Assembly: GCF_945649885.1 (NCBI RefSeq)
Contig: NZ_CALZFS010000003.1
Location: 1 to 52,152, forward strand
Direction: 5' to 3'
Source: an uncultured Corynebacterium sp.
GTDB taxonomy: Bacteria > Actinomycetota > Actinomycetes > Mycobacteriales > Mycobacteriaceae
Length of the DNA: 52,152 nt
Notes under the pieces: generated by a model
The model's database searches: none
Told to the model about the DNA's origin: nothing
What the model saw: only the letters and a program-made list of their open reading frames with translations
Shown: positions 8,689 to 18,285 of the stretch, one piece after another
How the letters are laid out: every line of letters starts with the position of its first letter
Numbering within the stretch: position 1 is the stretch's first letter
Made by a program: the position numbers and the translations under genes

Positions 8689-10275
8689 ATGACCAGAACG
8701 CTTCTCAAACTTCAAGCCACCCTGTGGAGACGCACGGTGGCAGGCAATAGCGCCGCTATCGTCATGATTGCGATGGTGGTGATCTATGGACTGATCGGGT
8801 TGTTCAGTTTCATGGTGATGCTGGGCATGGGGCTATCCGAAGGCACAACAGGAATGCTGGCCGGTGTGGTGGCTACCGGAACCATCGCCTATGTCATCGC
8901 AGCGATCATGTGGCCTTCCGGAGAAGGGCAGATACACCCTGCTGCTCTGGCAGTGATGCCCATTGAAGCAAGCAAGATCATGCCCGCACTGGCCATTGCC
9001 ACACTCATGCAGTCACGGGGAATCATAGCCCTGGTGTGCACCGTGACCACCGGTGTAGTTGCCTCAGTGTTCTACCCGGCAGCGATGATCCCGGTGGTCT
9101 GGGTGATGCTGGCACTGGCCCTGATCATGACCCTGCTGCTGGGTGAACTCATCAGTTCCCTCGGATCTGCCACCTCATCCCGTGGCAGCAAGGAACGGAT
9201 GAGCCTATATGCTTCCGTCGGGTTCATGGTGCTCATCATCGCCTATCAGCTCTTTGCCTCCCAGGGATCTGCCGCACACCTTGACACCTTCGGTGATATT
9301 GCCCGGTGGACCCCGTTTGCTTCCACCGCAGGTGCGATTGAGGCAGCTGTGGCCGGCCAGTGGATGATGGCCGCGGTCTTTGCTGTGCTGAGCCTGCTCT
9401 ATGTGGCTGGAGGATTCTGGTTGTGGAGGGGTTTCATTGCCAAGGCACTGACTGCTCCGCTGGATGGTGGTGGGGGAGTCGAAACCAAGAAGAAGTCCGC
9501 CGCCTCTGCGCAGGACAAGCGTGCATTGTTCTTCCAGAACCTGCCCTGGACCCCTTTCTGGGCTGTGTACTCCCGTTCCCTGTTGTATCTGGTCAGGGAT
9601 TCCCGATTGCTTGCTGCGATGATCACCTTCCCCATGCTCGGTGTGATCTTCCTGGTACAGAGTTTTACCATCGACAGCTTCATGATCTACATGGGACTGA
9701 TCTTCATGGCCATTTTCAGTGGCGCAGTGGCCACCAATGACTTTGGTTATGATGGGCCCTCCACCTGGATCAACATTGTCTCCGGGGCGCCAGCACGTGC
9801 GCTGCTGCTGGGGCGACACCTGGCACAGATGACCCCGGCAGTGGTTTTTCTTCTGCTCTATGCGGTCATCGCGCTGGTGGTGTCTGGAAACTTTGTCCTC
9901 ACTCTGCTGATCATCGGACTCACGATCGGGATGCTCGCAACCACAGCAGGTGTCGCCCTCTACACCACCACATTCAACCCATTCGCCACAGCGAAACCAG
10001 GCACGAGCCCTTGGGGTGATCGCAGTGGATATTCCGGTGCCGCATTCATCTCCGCCTTCGCCACGATGCTGCTCGGATGGATTCCCTCCCTGCCCGGTAT
10101 TGTGCTCACACTCTGGGGTTACAACACGGATACCGTCTGGATGATGGTGCTTGGTCAGATCCTGGCTCTGATGCTTCCCGGCGCGCTGTATGCACTGGCC
10201 ATCCGTGTCTGTTCCACACGGGTGGAACATCACATGCCGGAAATCTTCGACAAGGTGAAAAGTTATGTGGGCTAG
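8689..10275 (+). CDS. ABC exporter, large membrane subunit
   Basis: A protein of 528 aa with many hydrophobic segments in two halves separated by a charged stretch (GGGVETKKKSAASAQDKRAL, about residues 260-280), suggesting two fused six-helix units as in several actinobacterial ABC-2 permeases. It is translated directly after the ATPase. No substrate-binding protein or regulator is adjacent. Export is inferred from the ATPase subtype; the substrate is unknown. Confidence 0.82.
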   Translation: MTRTLLKLQATLWRRTVAGNSAAIVMIAMVVIYGLIGLFSFMVMLGMGLSEGTTGMLAGVVATGTIAYVIAAIMWPSGEGQIHPAALAVMPIEASKIMPALAIATLMQSRGIIALVCTVTTGVVASVFYPAAMIPVVWVMLALALIMTLLLGELISSLGSATSSRGSKERMSLYASVGFMVLIIAYQLFASQGSAAHLDTFGDIARWTPFASTAGAIEAAVAGQWMMAAVFAVLSLLYVAGGFWLWRGFIAKALTAPLDGGGGVETKKKSAASAQDKRALFFQNLPWTPFWAVYSRSLLYLVRDSRLLAAMITFPMLGVIFLVQSFTIDSFMIYMGLIFMAIFSGAVATNDFGYDGPSTWINIVSGAPARALLLGRHLAQMTPAVVFLLLYAVIALVVSGNFVLTLLIIGLTIGMLATTAGVALYTTTFNPFATAKPGTSPWGDRSGYSGAAFISAFATMLLGWIPSLPGIVLTLWGYNTDTVWMMVLGQILALMLPGALYALAIRVCSTRVEHHMPEIFDKVKSYVG

Positions 10276-10622
10276 GTCCATGTAAAACCGCCAGGGCAGA
10301 TGATGGTGATACAGGGCAATAACTCAAAGGGGATAGCAGGGAAGTGTTCCTACCCTCCCCTGTGCTTTCCTACAGTTGTGCCTCCTACCAGCCGGCTGGT
10401 TCCAGCTAGATATGGATCATGACGTTCTTGAGCATGTTCTCCGGTGGACAGGAAGATTGTTTCGACCATGGCACCCTGGGGGCTTTGGGAGATCAGCCGC
10501 AGATACACCATTCGGGGTGGAGTTCCAGGGGGTGACCACCTTCAACAGCCACAGAGGGGCAGACATCCTTCAGTGGTGAAGCCGGGTGGATGAGGGACTT
10601 CCGGTGGGGTGTAAAGGGTACG
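10276..10622. other. Intergenic stretch without a recognisable gene
   Basis: Between the ABC operon and the minus-strand DUF2631 gene there are only short overlapping frames without family resemblance or good starts. A perfect 14-bp palindrome ACCAGCCGGCTGGT lies at 10387-10400. I see no convincing terminator for the ABC operon and no gene; this may be decayed coding sequence. Confidence 0.4.
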
Positions 10623-10654
10623 AAAAAGGAGCCTGCGATGAAAGCAGACTCCTT
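10623..10654 (-). terminator. Terminator of the DUF2631 gene
   Basis: Read on the minus strand, an 11-bp stem with one mismatch (10644-10654 with 10626-10636) runs into five T residues. It lies 23 bases past the DUF2631 stop. Confidence 0.75.
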
Positions 10655-10676
10655 GAGTTCGTTGGTGGAAGAAGTG

Positions 10677-11126
10677 TTACTTCTTCTCCTCCAGGCGCAG
10701 ATGACGAACGCGCTCTGGATCAATGTTGATGGAACGCAGCTGGTTGTCATTTAGCTCACCCCAGGTGCCGGAGAGGGTGGCCTGGTCATAAGTCCAGTCT
10801 GGCTCAACATGACCAACCGGCTTGTTGCGGGAGGTGACGGTGCGGACCTGGGAAAGCTTTGGCTCAAACAGGTGGATCAGCAGGCCGATGGCGATCAGGC
10901 CAGCGATGACACACAGCCAGATGGTCTCAACGTGACCCTTATGGTTGCCGAAGTTCATGCCGAGCAGGAACAGGACGGAGATCCAACCAGAAATCTGGAT
11001 GGCGTTACGTCCGATGTCGTGCCAACCCCATGCTGCCGAGGGCTCGTCAAGGGTGGAGACACCGTTGTAGATCTCGGGCTCAATCTTGTGGGAGGAACCA
11101 GCCACGTCATACTCCTTCATTCGCAC
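10677..11126 (-). CDS. DUF2631 membrane protein
   Basis: A protein of 149 aa (GTG at 11126; the ATG two codons later at 11120 is equally possible). It has two hydrophobic helices (about residues 45-60 and 68-87) flanked by the WGWHDIGR and HLFEPKL motifs usual in DUF2631, a family restricted to actinobacteria and commonly near dxr/rip1. The C-terminal ~60 residues are polar. No biochemical role is known to me. It is divergent from dxr. Confidence 0.78.
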   Translation of the reverse strand: MRMKEYDVAGSSHKIEPEIYNGVSTLDEPSAAWGWHDIGRNAIQISGWISVLFLLGMNFGNHKGHVETIWLCVIAGLIAIGLLIHLFEPKLSQVRTVTSRNKPVGHVEPDWTYDQATLSGTWGELNDNQLRSINIDPERVRHLRLEEKK

Positions 11127-11404
11127 ACCACGCCTTCAAGCGTGAAGCGCACCTACAGAACTTGGTTTTACTTCGTTCATGTTCTCACATTTCCCCTGGC
11201 GACGCTAAAAAACCACTATGGCCCACATCGCGCTCAGCTGCGGTAATGGGGTTCTCTTGCTGGCTTTTTCCATAACCCCACCCTTTGTATCGCCCCAAAC
11301 GGGTGTAGTTGGAAGGGGAATCTCCTCATATCTGTCCAGTGCAGCACCGGCAGGAAGCCCTCAGTGCTGTCCAGTGTCTGGTGCCTCATGCGACACTAGA
11401 CACT

Positions 11405-12580
11405 GTGACTAAGAAAATTTTGATCCTCGGAAGCACCGGTTCCATTGGTACCCAGGCGCTGGAAGTAATCGCAGATAACCCGGATCTGTTCACCCTGGCG
11501 GGTATTGCGGTGGGTGGCACTAACCCGGCGCTGGCCATTGAGCAGGCGCAGAAGTTCAATCTCCATCCCGAGCAGGTGGCTGTGGCAGGTGAACAGGCCG
11601 CAGCCACGGTGAGTGCAGTATTGGGCGGCACTGTTCTTTCTGGTGCTGATGCGGCAAAGGATCTGGTGGACTCCACCCAGGCCACCAACCCGGCCGATAC
11701 TGTTCTCAATGCGCTCGTGGGATCGATGGGGCTGGGGGCAACGCTTGCCACCTTGCGGTCCGGCGCCAAGCTTGCTCTTGCTAATAAGGAATCCCTTGTT
11801 GCTGGTGGTGATTTTGTGATCTCGCAGGCCAAACCGGGGCAGATCATCCCGGTTGATTCTGAGCACTCAGCGATGGCGCAGTGCCTGCGCAGTGGCACCG
11901 AGGAGGAAGTGGCACGCATTGTGCTTACCGCCTCTGGAGGGCCATTCCGCGGCTGGACGAGGGAGCAGATGTGGGAGGTCACTCCTGAACAGGCGGCGGC
12001 GCACCCCACCTGGTCAATGGGGCAGATGAATACCTTGAACTCCGCAACACTGATCAATAAGGGGCTGGAGCTGATTGAGGCCACCCTGTTGTTTGATATC
12101 GATGCAGATCTGATTGATGTGTCTGTTCATTCGCAGTCGATCATCCACTCCATGATCACCTTCAAAGATGGAGGCACCATCGCACAGGCGTCACCACCGT
12201 CGATGAAGCTGCCGATCGCCCTGGCCATGAACTGGCCCCACCGTGTCACCGGTGCACAGCATGCCTTGGACTTCACGCAGGCACACACCTGGGCCTTTGA
12301 GCCGGTGGATGATGAGGCCTTTCCCGCGGTGCGGTTGGCACGCCAGGCGGCACAGAAGAAAGGCACGTTCCCGGCGGTGTACAACGCAGCCAATGAAGAG
12401 GCGGCAGCAGCGTTTCTGGCAGGACGGATCCGCTTCCCGCAGATCGTCGATGTGGTGGGGGAAATCCTTGAAGGGGCTTCCCAGTTTGCTGGTGTATCCT
12501 CAAACATCGATGACATTCTGGCCACCGAGGTTGAGGCACGTATGCGGGCCAACCAGCTGATTGATCGCCTGGCCAAATAG
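11405..12580 (+). CDS. dxr: 1-deoxy-D-xylulose-5-phosphate reductoisomerase
   Basis: A protein of 391 aa from the GTG at 11405. It makes 2-C-methyl-D-erythritol 4-phosphate, the committed step of the MEP isoprenoid pathway, using NADPH and a divalent metal; fosmidomycin is the classical inhibitor. Seen: the NADPH-binding GSTGSIG at residues 9-15, [27 protein letters not shown] and the [18 protein letters not shown] substrate/metal segment. The start is the one giving a family-length N-terminus; no Shine-Dalgarno precedes it, so leaderless initiation is possible. ispG of the same pathway lies downstream, beyond rip1. Confidence 0.96.
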   Translation: MTKKILILGSTGSIGTQALEVIADNPDLFTLAGIAVGGTNPALAIEQAQKFNLHPEQVAVAGEQAAATVSAVLGGTVLSGADAAKDLVDSTQATNPADTVLNALVGSMGLGATLATLRSGAKLALANKESLVAGGDFVISQAKPGQIIPVDSEHSAMAQCLRSGTEEEVARIVLTASGGPFRGWTREQMWEVTPEQAAAHPTWSMGQMNTLNSATLINKGLELIEATLLFDIDADLIDVSVHSQSIIHSMITFKDGGTIAQASPPSMKLPIALAMNWPHRVTGAQHALDFTQAHTWAFEPVDDEAFPAVRLARQAAQKKGTFPAVYNAANEEAAAAFLAGRIRFPQIVDVVGEILEGASQFAGVSSNIDDILATEVEARMRANQLIDRLAK

Positions 12581-12650
12581 TCACAGTGCGCGGCAGTACC
12601 TGTAGGTCTGCCGTTTCAAGACAACAGAAGTTAGTAAGGAGCTCCACCGC

Positions 12651-13865
12651 GTGGCAGCCTATCTCGTCGGTGTGGTGCTATTTTTCTTTGGCATCGCAGT
12701 AACCATTGCGCTTCACGAGTGGGGCCATTACATCACCGCCCGGATCTTCGGTATGAAGGTCCGTCGCTTCTTCATCGGTTTCGGCCCCAATGTGTTCTCG
12801 GTCCGTCGTGGCGAGACGGAATATGGTGTGAAGGCTGTCCCTGTCGGTGGGTTCTGCGAAATCGCAGGCATGACCATCCAGGATGAACTGGAGCCGGGCG
12901 AGGAACACCGTGCCATGTACAACAAGCCCTGGTGGCAGCGCATCATTGTGCTCTCCGGCGGCGTGGCCATGAACATCCTGGTCGGTTTCCTGGTTCTCTA
13001 CGGTGTTGCGGTGAGCTCCGGAATTCCGAATCCTGATACGGATTTCACCCCGACGGTGGGATCTGTGCAGTGCGTTCCAGACCGCCAGATTGACACCAGC
13101 ACCTTGTCGGACTGCGTCGGTACCGGGCCTGCCGGTGATGCCGGGATCCGGGTCGGTGACCGCATCCTGGAGGTTAATGGCCAGGAGGTCGTTACCTTCG
13201 AGGAGGTGCGTGACACTGTCCTGCTGCTACCAGGTGAGACGATCACGGTCCTGGTGGAGCGTGGCAGCGAGCTTATCGACGTCACCATGGAGGTTGAATC
13301 CGCCACCCGTCTGAGCGCCACCGGTGAAGAAATCACCGTCGGTGCCATCGGTGTTACCAGCCAACCGCCGACCGATGTGTACAAGAAATACGGCGCAATT
13401 GAAGGTGTGGGAGCAACTGCACGTTTCACCGGCGACATGATTGAGGCCACATTTGATGGTCTCATGGCGTTTCCCGCGAAGATCCCCGGTGTCGTGGCAT
13501 CCATCTTCGGTGCAGAACGCGATATTGAAAGCCCGATGAGTGTGGTCGGCGCCTCCCGTATTGGTGGGGAACTGGTTGAACGCTCCATGTGGGACATGTT
13601 CATGATGATGCTGGCCAGCCTGAACTTCTTCCTTGCGCTGTTCAACCTGGTTCCACTGCCGCCTCTGGACGGAGGGCACATCGCGGTGATCCTCTATGAG
13701 AAGATCCGTGACTTCTTCCGGAAACTGCGCGGAAAGGGGCCAGGAGGTCCTGCAGATTACACCAAATTGATGCCGATCACCGTCGGTATGGCGGCGTTGT
13801 TGTTGTCAATCGGTGCGATCGTGATCGTCGCTGATGTGGTCAATCCGATCAGATTGTTCGGATAG
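12651..13865 (+). CDS. rip1: Site-2 protease, RseP/Rip1 type
   Basis: A protein of 404 aa; the GTG at 12651 is preceded by AAGGAG. It is an intramembrane zinc metalloprotease that cleaves anti-sigma factors and other membrane substrates after a site-1 cut. HEWGH (residues 22-26) lies in the first helix; a PDZ domain spans about 125-205 (AGIRVGDRILEVNGQEV); the second motif NLVPLPPLDGGH is near 333-344 and supplies the third zinc ligand. About four transmembrane helices. In M. tuberculosis Rip1 (Rv2869c) sits in the same dxr-rip1-ispG order. Confidence 0.95.
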   Translation: MAAYLVGVVLFFFGIAVTIALHEWGHYITARIFGMKVRRFFIGFGPNVFSVRRGETEYGVKAVPVGGFCEIAGMTIQDELEPGEEHRAMYNKPWWQRIIVLSGGVAMNILVGFLVLYGVAVSSGIPNPDTDFTPTVGSVQCVPDRQIDTSTLSDCVGTGPAGDAGIRVGDRILEVNGQEVVTFEEVRDTVLLLPGETITVLVERGSELIDVTMEVESATRLSATGEEITVGAIGVTSQPPTDVYKKYGAIEGVGATARFTGDMIEATFDGLMAFPAKIPGVVASIFGAERDIESPMSVVGASRIGGELVERSMWDMFMMMLASLNFFLALFNLVPLPPLDGGHIAVILYEKIRDFFRKLRGKGPGGPADYTKLMPITVGMAALLLSIGAIVIVADVVNPIRLFG

Positions 13866-14010
13866 AATCCTCCACGGCTTTCCGGGGGTCTACCCACCGC
13901 CCATGCAGTGATAGACTTTCGTCTCATAACTGAACTTCACCCAGAACGTTTCACGGCAACCCACAGCCTTATACCGGTGTACAGGGTTGTCGACTCAAGG
14001 AGTATGTAAC

Positions 14011-15192
14011 TTGTCTACCCCAATCGGTCTTGGTCTTCCCCCAACTCCACCACCTACGTTGGCACCCCGTCGTAAGACCCGCCAGCTGATGGTGGGGGCG
14101 GTTGGAGTTGGATCCGATCACCCGATCTCGGTGCAGTCGATGACCACCACCAAGACACATGACATCAATGCCACCCTGCAGCAGATCGCCCAGCTGACCG
14201 CCAGTGGTTGTGACATTGTGCGCGTGGCCTGCCCGATGACCATCGACGCTGAAGCGCTGCCGATCATCGCTAAGAAGTCCCCGATCCCGGTGATTGCGGA
14301 TATTCACTTCCAGCCTAAGTACATCTTCTCGGCCATTGAGGCCGGTTGTGCTGCGGTGCGTGTCAACCCTGGCAACATCAGGGAATTTGACGGCCGTGTC
14401 AAGGAGGTTGCCAAGGCAGCCGGTGACGCGGGCATCCCTATCCGCATCGGTGTCAATGGTGGCTCCCTGGATAAGCGCATCCTGGACAAGTACCACGGCA
14501 AGGCCACCCCGGAAGCTCTCGTGGAGTCTGCACTGTGGGAGGCTGGCCTGTTCGAGGAGCATGGTTATGGCGATATCGCCATCTCCGTGAAGCACTCTGA
14601 CCCGGTACTCATGGTTGAGGCCTACCGCCAGCTTGCCGAACAGTGTGACTACCCACTGCACCTCGGAGTGACTGAGGCGGGACCCAAGTTCATGGGCACC
14701 ATCAAGTCCTCCGTGGCGTTCGGTGCACTGCTCTCCCAAGGCATTGGCGACACCATCCGTGTGTCCCTGTCTGCCGATCCTGTTGAAGAAATCAAGGTTG
14801 GCGACCAGATCCTGCAGTCGATGAACCTGCGTCCCCGCAAGCTGGAGATTGTCTCCTGCCCATCTTGCGGCCGTGCACAGGTTGATGTGTACAAGCTGGC
14901 TGAAGAGGTCACCGAAGGTCTTGACGGCCTGGAGATCCCACTGCGCGTTGCTGTCATGGGCTGCGTTGTCAACGGGCCGGGTGAAGCCCGCGATGCTGAC
15001 CTGGGTGTGGCTTCTGGAAACGGCAAGGGTCAGATCTTTGTCAAGGGTGAAGTCATCAAGACCGTCCCGGAATCCCAGATCGTCCAGACTCTCATCGAAG
15101 AGGCCATGCGTATTGCAGAGGACATGGACCCTGAGGTCCTGGCCGCTGCAGGAGCCGCCGGCATGAAGGCTGAAGTCAAGGTCACCAAGTAG
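14011..15192 (+). CDS. ispG: 4-hydroxy-3-methylbut-2-en-1-yl diphosphate synthase
   Basis: A protein of 393 aa. The TTG at 14011 is taken as start because AAGGAG lies 8 bases upstream; a start at 13987 would place that site inside the gene. This [4Fe-4S] enzyme reductively converts MEcPP to HMBPP, the penultimate MEP step. The TIM-barrel N-terminal part includes [15 protein letters not shown] and ADIHF; the cluster cysteines are in CPSCGR (about 283, 286) and [11 protein letters not shown] (about 318). It follows rip1 by 145 bases and ends before a bidirectional terminator. Confidence 0.96.
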   Translation: MSTPIGLGLPPTPPPTLAPRRKTRQLMVGAVGVGSDHPISVQSMTTTKTHDINATLQQIAQLTASGCDIVRVACPMTIDAEALPIIAKKSPIPVIADIHFQPKYIFSAIEAGCAAVRVNPGNIREFDGRVKEVAKAAGDAGIPIRIGVNGGSLDKRILDKYHGKATPEALVESALWEAGLFEEHGYGDIAISVKHSDPVLMVEAYRQLAEQCDYPLHLGVTEAGPKFMGTIKSSVAFGALLSQGIGDTIRVSLSADPVEEIKVGDQILQSMNLRPRKLEIVSCPSCGRAQVDVYKLAEEVTEGLDGLEIPLRVAVMGCVVNGPGEARDADLGVASGNGKGQIFVKGEVIKTVPESQIVQTLIEEAMRIAEDMDPEVLAAAGAAGMKAEVKVTK

Positions 15193-15215
15193 ACTTGAGT
15201 TAAAACAGCAGAGAA

Positions 15216-15256
15216 AAGTGTTAGCCCTTTCCCCAGGTGGGACAGGGCTAACACTT
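15216..15256. terminator. Bidirectional terminator between ispG and hrtA
   Basis: A perfect 12-bp stem AAGTGTTAGCCC/GGGCTAACACTT (15216-15227 with 15245-15256) lies between convergent genes, with T-rich sequence after it on the plus strand (TATTTAT). Confidence 0.8.
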
Positions 15257-15273
15257 ATTTATCCACCTGAATT

Positions 15274-15987
15274 TTAGATAGCAACAGGGTTTTGCACACG
15301 GCCATCCACCAGGGTGATCTGCCGATCCAGCATCTTCAGCTGATCAGTGTCATGGCTGACATAGAGTGTGGCGGCACCGTAGGTGCGGGCCATCTCCGTG
15401 ATCAGGGCAGTGACTTCAGCGGCATTGTGCTGATCAAGGGCAGCAGTGGGTTCGTCGATAAGCAACAGTGCCGGGTTGTGCATGAGCGCACGGGCCAGGT
15501 TCACCCTGGCCTGCTGCCCACCAGAGAGCGCACCGACCGGGCGCGCAGCCATGTCGAGCAGGCCGACGGCGTCGAGAAGCTCTCTGGCCTTGGCCTCATG
15601 CAGTTCACGCTGGATCTTGCTCGGTGGCCAGATTCGGCCCAGACGGGTGACCAGGATCAACTGGTCGAGCACACTCAAGGACGACAGCAGGTTGGGCTGC
15701 TGGAACACGATGCCAATGTGTTCGCGGCGGATCTTTGCGCCGGCCTTGCCGGACACATCACCGGTGAGGTCGATGGCACCCCCACGGGTGTTGAGGATGG
15801 CCTGACCGGAATCAGCACCTTGGAGACAACCGAGCACACCCAACAGGGTGGACTTGCCGGAGCCGGAGGGACCGGTGACACCGAGGATCTCACCGGCACT
15901 CACCTCGAAGGAAATATCGCGGAGGAGATGGCGGTCGGTGGAACCATCGCGGACAGTCAGGTTGAGATTGGATACTGACAGTGACAT
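15274..15987 (-). CDS. hrtA: Haem exporter ATP-binding protein
   Basis: A protein of 237 aa from the ATG at 15987 (AAAGGA upstream); the longer frame to 16092 overlaps hrtB. It has Walker A GPSGSGKST (39-47), the signature LSGGQQARVNLARAL and Walker B LLLIDEPTAALD, the MacB/LolD-type ATPase class that pairs with FtsX-like permeases. HrtA identity rests on the divergent chrSA two-component genes, the arrangement known from C. glutamicum and C. diphtheriae, where HrtBA removes toxic haem from the membrane and is induced through ChrA. Confidence 0.88.
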   Translation of the reverse strand: MSLSVSNLNLTVRDGSTDRHLLRDISFEVSAGEILGVTGPSGSGKSTLLGVLGCLQGADSGQAILNTRGGAIDLTGDVSGKAGAKIRREHIGIVFQQPNLLSSLSVLDQLILVTRLGRIWPPSKIQRELHEAKARELLDAVGLLDMAARPVGALSGGQQARVNLARALMHNPALLLIDEPTAALDQHNAAEVTALITEMARTYGAATLYVSHDTDQLKMLDRQITLVDGRVQNPVAI

Positions 15988-16021
15988 GGGCGTGAATCCT
16001 TTACTTTCAGGAGAGAAGGTT

Positions 16022-17008
16022 TTAAGCGTTGACCAGGGCAGCACGTGGGGAGACGGACAACACCGGCTTGAGGGAGACAGCGGCGCCGGCAAGACCGGAG
16101 GCAGCCAGGATCAGACAGGGGTAGACGATGGTGGCCGCGGAGATGACCACGGGCAAGGTGCCACTGGCGGCAAGGGCCACCGCTACGGTGAGCAGCGCAC
16201 CGGCGGTGATACCCATGATCAGCACGATCACCGCCTGGCCGAGGGCATCTGCAACCAGGACACGGCGGGCAGCACCCAGCGCGGAGGACACCGCGATGCC
16301 ACGCAGACGCTGAATGGTCCACACGGTGAAGAAAGCACCCAGCACCAGACCGGAGATGACATAGAGCATGACGATCATCAGGTTCAGTGACATCTGCTCA
16401 CCCTGATAGGAGGCAGACGCGGTCCAACGATCAGAGCCGGTCAGGGCAACGGTGCCGTGGGGAAGCTCATCAGCATCTGCTGCAGGCAGGAAAGCACCGG
16501 CAGGACCTGCGATGTTACGGACCTCAGCCAGGTTCCGGGCATCAGTGGTGGAGACCATCATGACGGGCAGGTGATCCAGGTAGAGATTGTTGTCGGTCTC
16601 GACCACGGATCCGATCATGCCGGAGATACTGCTGTCCAGCAGGGTGGTGGCATCAATCTCTGAAGGCAGGGAAATCTCCCCGGGCTTCAACTCATGGGAG
16701 TTCAGGATCATCACCGGGGTGTCGGCGATGCGGTCCCGGATCTGCCACAGCGGTGTGGCCCCGGCATCCTCCAGATCCGCGGTGACACCCGGTGTCAGAG
16801 TGGAAGCCGAGAGGGTGGTGGAGCCGGAATCAGCCAGGATGAGATCATCTGTGTCGGCCAGGTCCTTCAATGCGGAGACCGACTGGTGACCCAGACCTGC
16901 GGTGAGTGCTGACAGGAATGTCACCAGCACAGCGATCAATCCGACGGTGACGGTAATGAGCAGGGTGCGGCCCTTGGCCGCTCGTAATTCTTTCAGTCCT
17001 TGGAACAT
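16022..17008 (-). CDS. hrtB: Haem exporter permease (FtsX family)
   Basis: A protein of 328 aa from the ATG at 17008. One transmembrane helix near residues 18-38, a large extracytoplasmic domain (about 40-205), then three helices with an FtsX-like core (SSALGAARRVLVADALGQA). This 1+3 topology is that of MacB-type permeases. It lies 34 bases upstream of hrtA in the same operon. In the HrtBA family haem is taken from the outer leaflet of the membrane; here that role is inferred from homology and from the adjacent chrSA. Confidence 0.87.
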   Translation of the reverse strand: MFQGLKELRAAKGRTLLITVTVGLIAVLVTFLSALTAGLGHQSVSALKDLADTDDLILADSGSTTLSASTLTPGVTADLEDAGATPLWQIRDRIADTPVMILNSHELKPGEISLPSEIDATTLLDSSISGMIGSVVETDNNLYLDHLPVMMVSTTDARNLAEVRNIAGPAGAFLPAADADELPHGTVALTGSDRWTASASYQGEQMSLNLMIVMLYVISGLVLGAFFTVWTIQRLRGIAVSSALGAARRVLVADALGQAVIVLIMGITAGALLTVAVALAASGTLPVVISAATIVYPCLILAASGLAGAAVSLKPVLSVSPRAALVNA

Positions 17009-17067
17009 AGCTCTAAGCTTCGTCTGTGTGAGGCAGGGAAGAATCCGGCCCAGGTCCACTTCCTGAC

Positions 17068-17083
17068 TCCGACCTAAGTCGGA
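17068..17083. promoter_or_regulatory. Palindrome in the hrtB-chrS control region (candidate ChrA operator)
   Basis: TCCGACCTAAGTCGGA is an inverted repeat with perfect 6-base arms and a 4-base centre, placed in the 110-base gap between two divergent operons controlled by one response regulator in related species. It lies upstream of a possible chrS -10 element. Binding by ChrA is inferred. Confidence 0.5.
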
Positions 17084-17105
17084 TTCACCGACCTACCAAC
17101 AGCGG

Positions 17106-17111
17106 TATCCT
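17106..17111 (+). promoter_or_regulatory. -10 element of a leaderless chrS promoter
   Basis: TATCCT ends 7 bases before the chrS ATG at 17119, and no Shine-Dalgarno sequence is present, so transcription probably starts at or next to the A of the start codon. No good -35 box is visible. Confidence 0.45.
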
Positions 17112-17118
17112 TTGATAA

Positions 17119-18285
17119 ATGTCCTCCAGCCAACTCACCCTCAACCGGATCAACGGTCTCCATGCCACACTCCGGTGGGGATTACACCTGCTCATCTCAG
17201 CACTACTGGTGTTGGTCCTGTGGCGGGCAGAACACTGGAGCATGTGGATCCCGGCAGTCCCCTTCATACTTATCTATTTCGCCGGGAGCCTGTCGGGAGG
17301 ATACCTGCGCAACCGTCCCCTGATGTGGTTGACTCTGCTGACCCTGGCGTGGATGGTCATGATCTGGGATGGTCCTGAACCCGCCTACCTCGCCTTCCCC
17401 ATGTTCTTCCTCATCGTCATGGTCACCAGCCCGGTGATCTCCGCCGTGTTCATCCTGGTGATCACCGCGATTGCCATCGCTGCACTGGCAGGACACCTTG
17501 GCTGGTCCGTCGGCGTGGTCACCGGTCCCATTCTGGGTGCACTGGTGGCCTGGACCTTGGGAACCGGATTCCGCCTGTTGGGACAAACAGTCACCGAGCT
17601 TGTCGACGCCCGCGCCACCGCCCTCGAAGCCTCCCGCACCGCCGGTGAATTAGAGGAACGCACCCGCATCGCCGGGGACATCCACGACACCGTGGCGCAG
17701 GGACTATCCTCCATCCAGATGCTGCTCCACGCAGCAGAAAAACGGGTGGATGACCCACAAGCCCTGGCACAGCTGAAACTAGCGCGGGAAACCACAGCAG
17801 AAAACCTGGTGGAAACACGCAACATCATCGCAGCCTTACAACCACAACCACTGGTCGGGGCAACCCTGCCCGTCGCCCTGGCCAGAATTGCCTCCACCAC
17901 CCCCATGGGCAGCGCCATCACCTTTGACATCGACGGTGTACCCCGTGAACTTTCAGCCCAGATCGACCATGATCTGCTGCGCATCGCCCAGACACTCCTG
18001 GGCAATGTGGTCCGTCACTCTGGGGCCACCCAGTCCAAGATGACCCTGACCTACCAGCCTGACCAGGTACTATTGGATGTCATTGATAATGGACAGGGCT
18101 TTGACCCCGTCGAAATCGCAGACACCAGCCAAGGCTTCGGACTACCCACAGCCAGGCGCAGACTCATGGAACTCGGTGGCACCCTAAGCATTGAATCCAC
18201 CCCGGGCGGCGGCACTGGTATCTCCGCCAGGATCCCCACCCCGAACCCCACACCATCCACTGAAGATATAAGGAGCACACCTTGA
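17119..18285 (+). CDS. chrS: Haem-responsive sensor histidine kinase
   Basis: A protein of 388 aa. The N-terminal ~150 residues form about six transmembrane helices with almost no extracytoplasmic domain, fitting a sensor that detects haem in the membrane. The dimerisation/phosphoacceptor segment is of the HisKA_3 class (GDIHDTVAQGLSSIQ, His189), followed by HATPase boxes NVVRHSG, DNGQGFDP and GGGTGISARIP. Its TGA overlaps the chrA TTG start by 3 bases. The name comes from the divergent hrtBA operon; a ChrS role in repressing or inducing hrtBA is known in the genus. Confidence 0.88.
   Translation: MSSSQLTLNRINGLHATLRWGLHLLISALLVLVLWRAEHWSMWIPAVPFILIYFAGSLSGGYLRNRPLMWLTLLTLAWMVMIWDGPEPAYLAFPMFFLIVMVTSPVISAVFILVITAIAIAALAGHLGWSVGVVTGPILGALVAWTLGTGFRLLGQTVTELVDARATALEASRTAGELEERTRIAGDIHDTVAQGLSSIQMLLHAAEKRVDDPQALAQLKLARETTAENLVETRNIIAALQPQPLVGATLPVALARIASTTPMGSAITFDIDGVPRELSAQIDHDLLRIAQTLLGNVVRHSGATQSKMTLTYQPDQVLLDVIDNGQGFDPVEIADTSQGFGLPTARRRLMELGGTLSIESTPGGGTGISARIPTPNPTPSTEDIRSTP

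Noticed and set aside
9205..10281. A minus-strand frame of 358 codons across the ABC permease
   Set aside because: The plus-strand reading is a multi-helix permease coupled to its ATPase; the minus product is a His/Gly-rich polar sequence typical of antisense to membrane helices.
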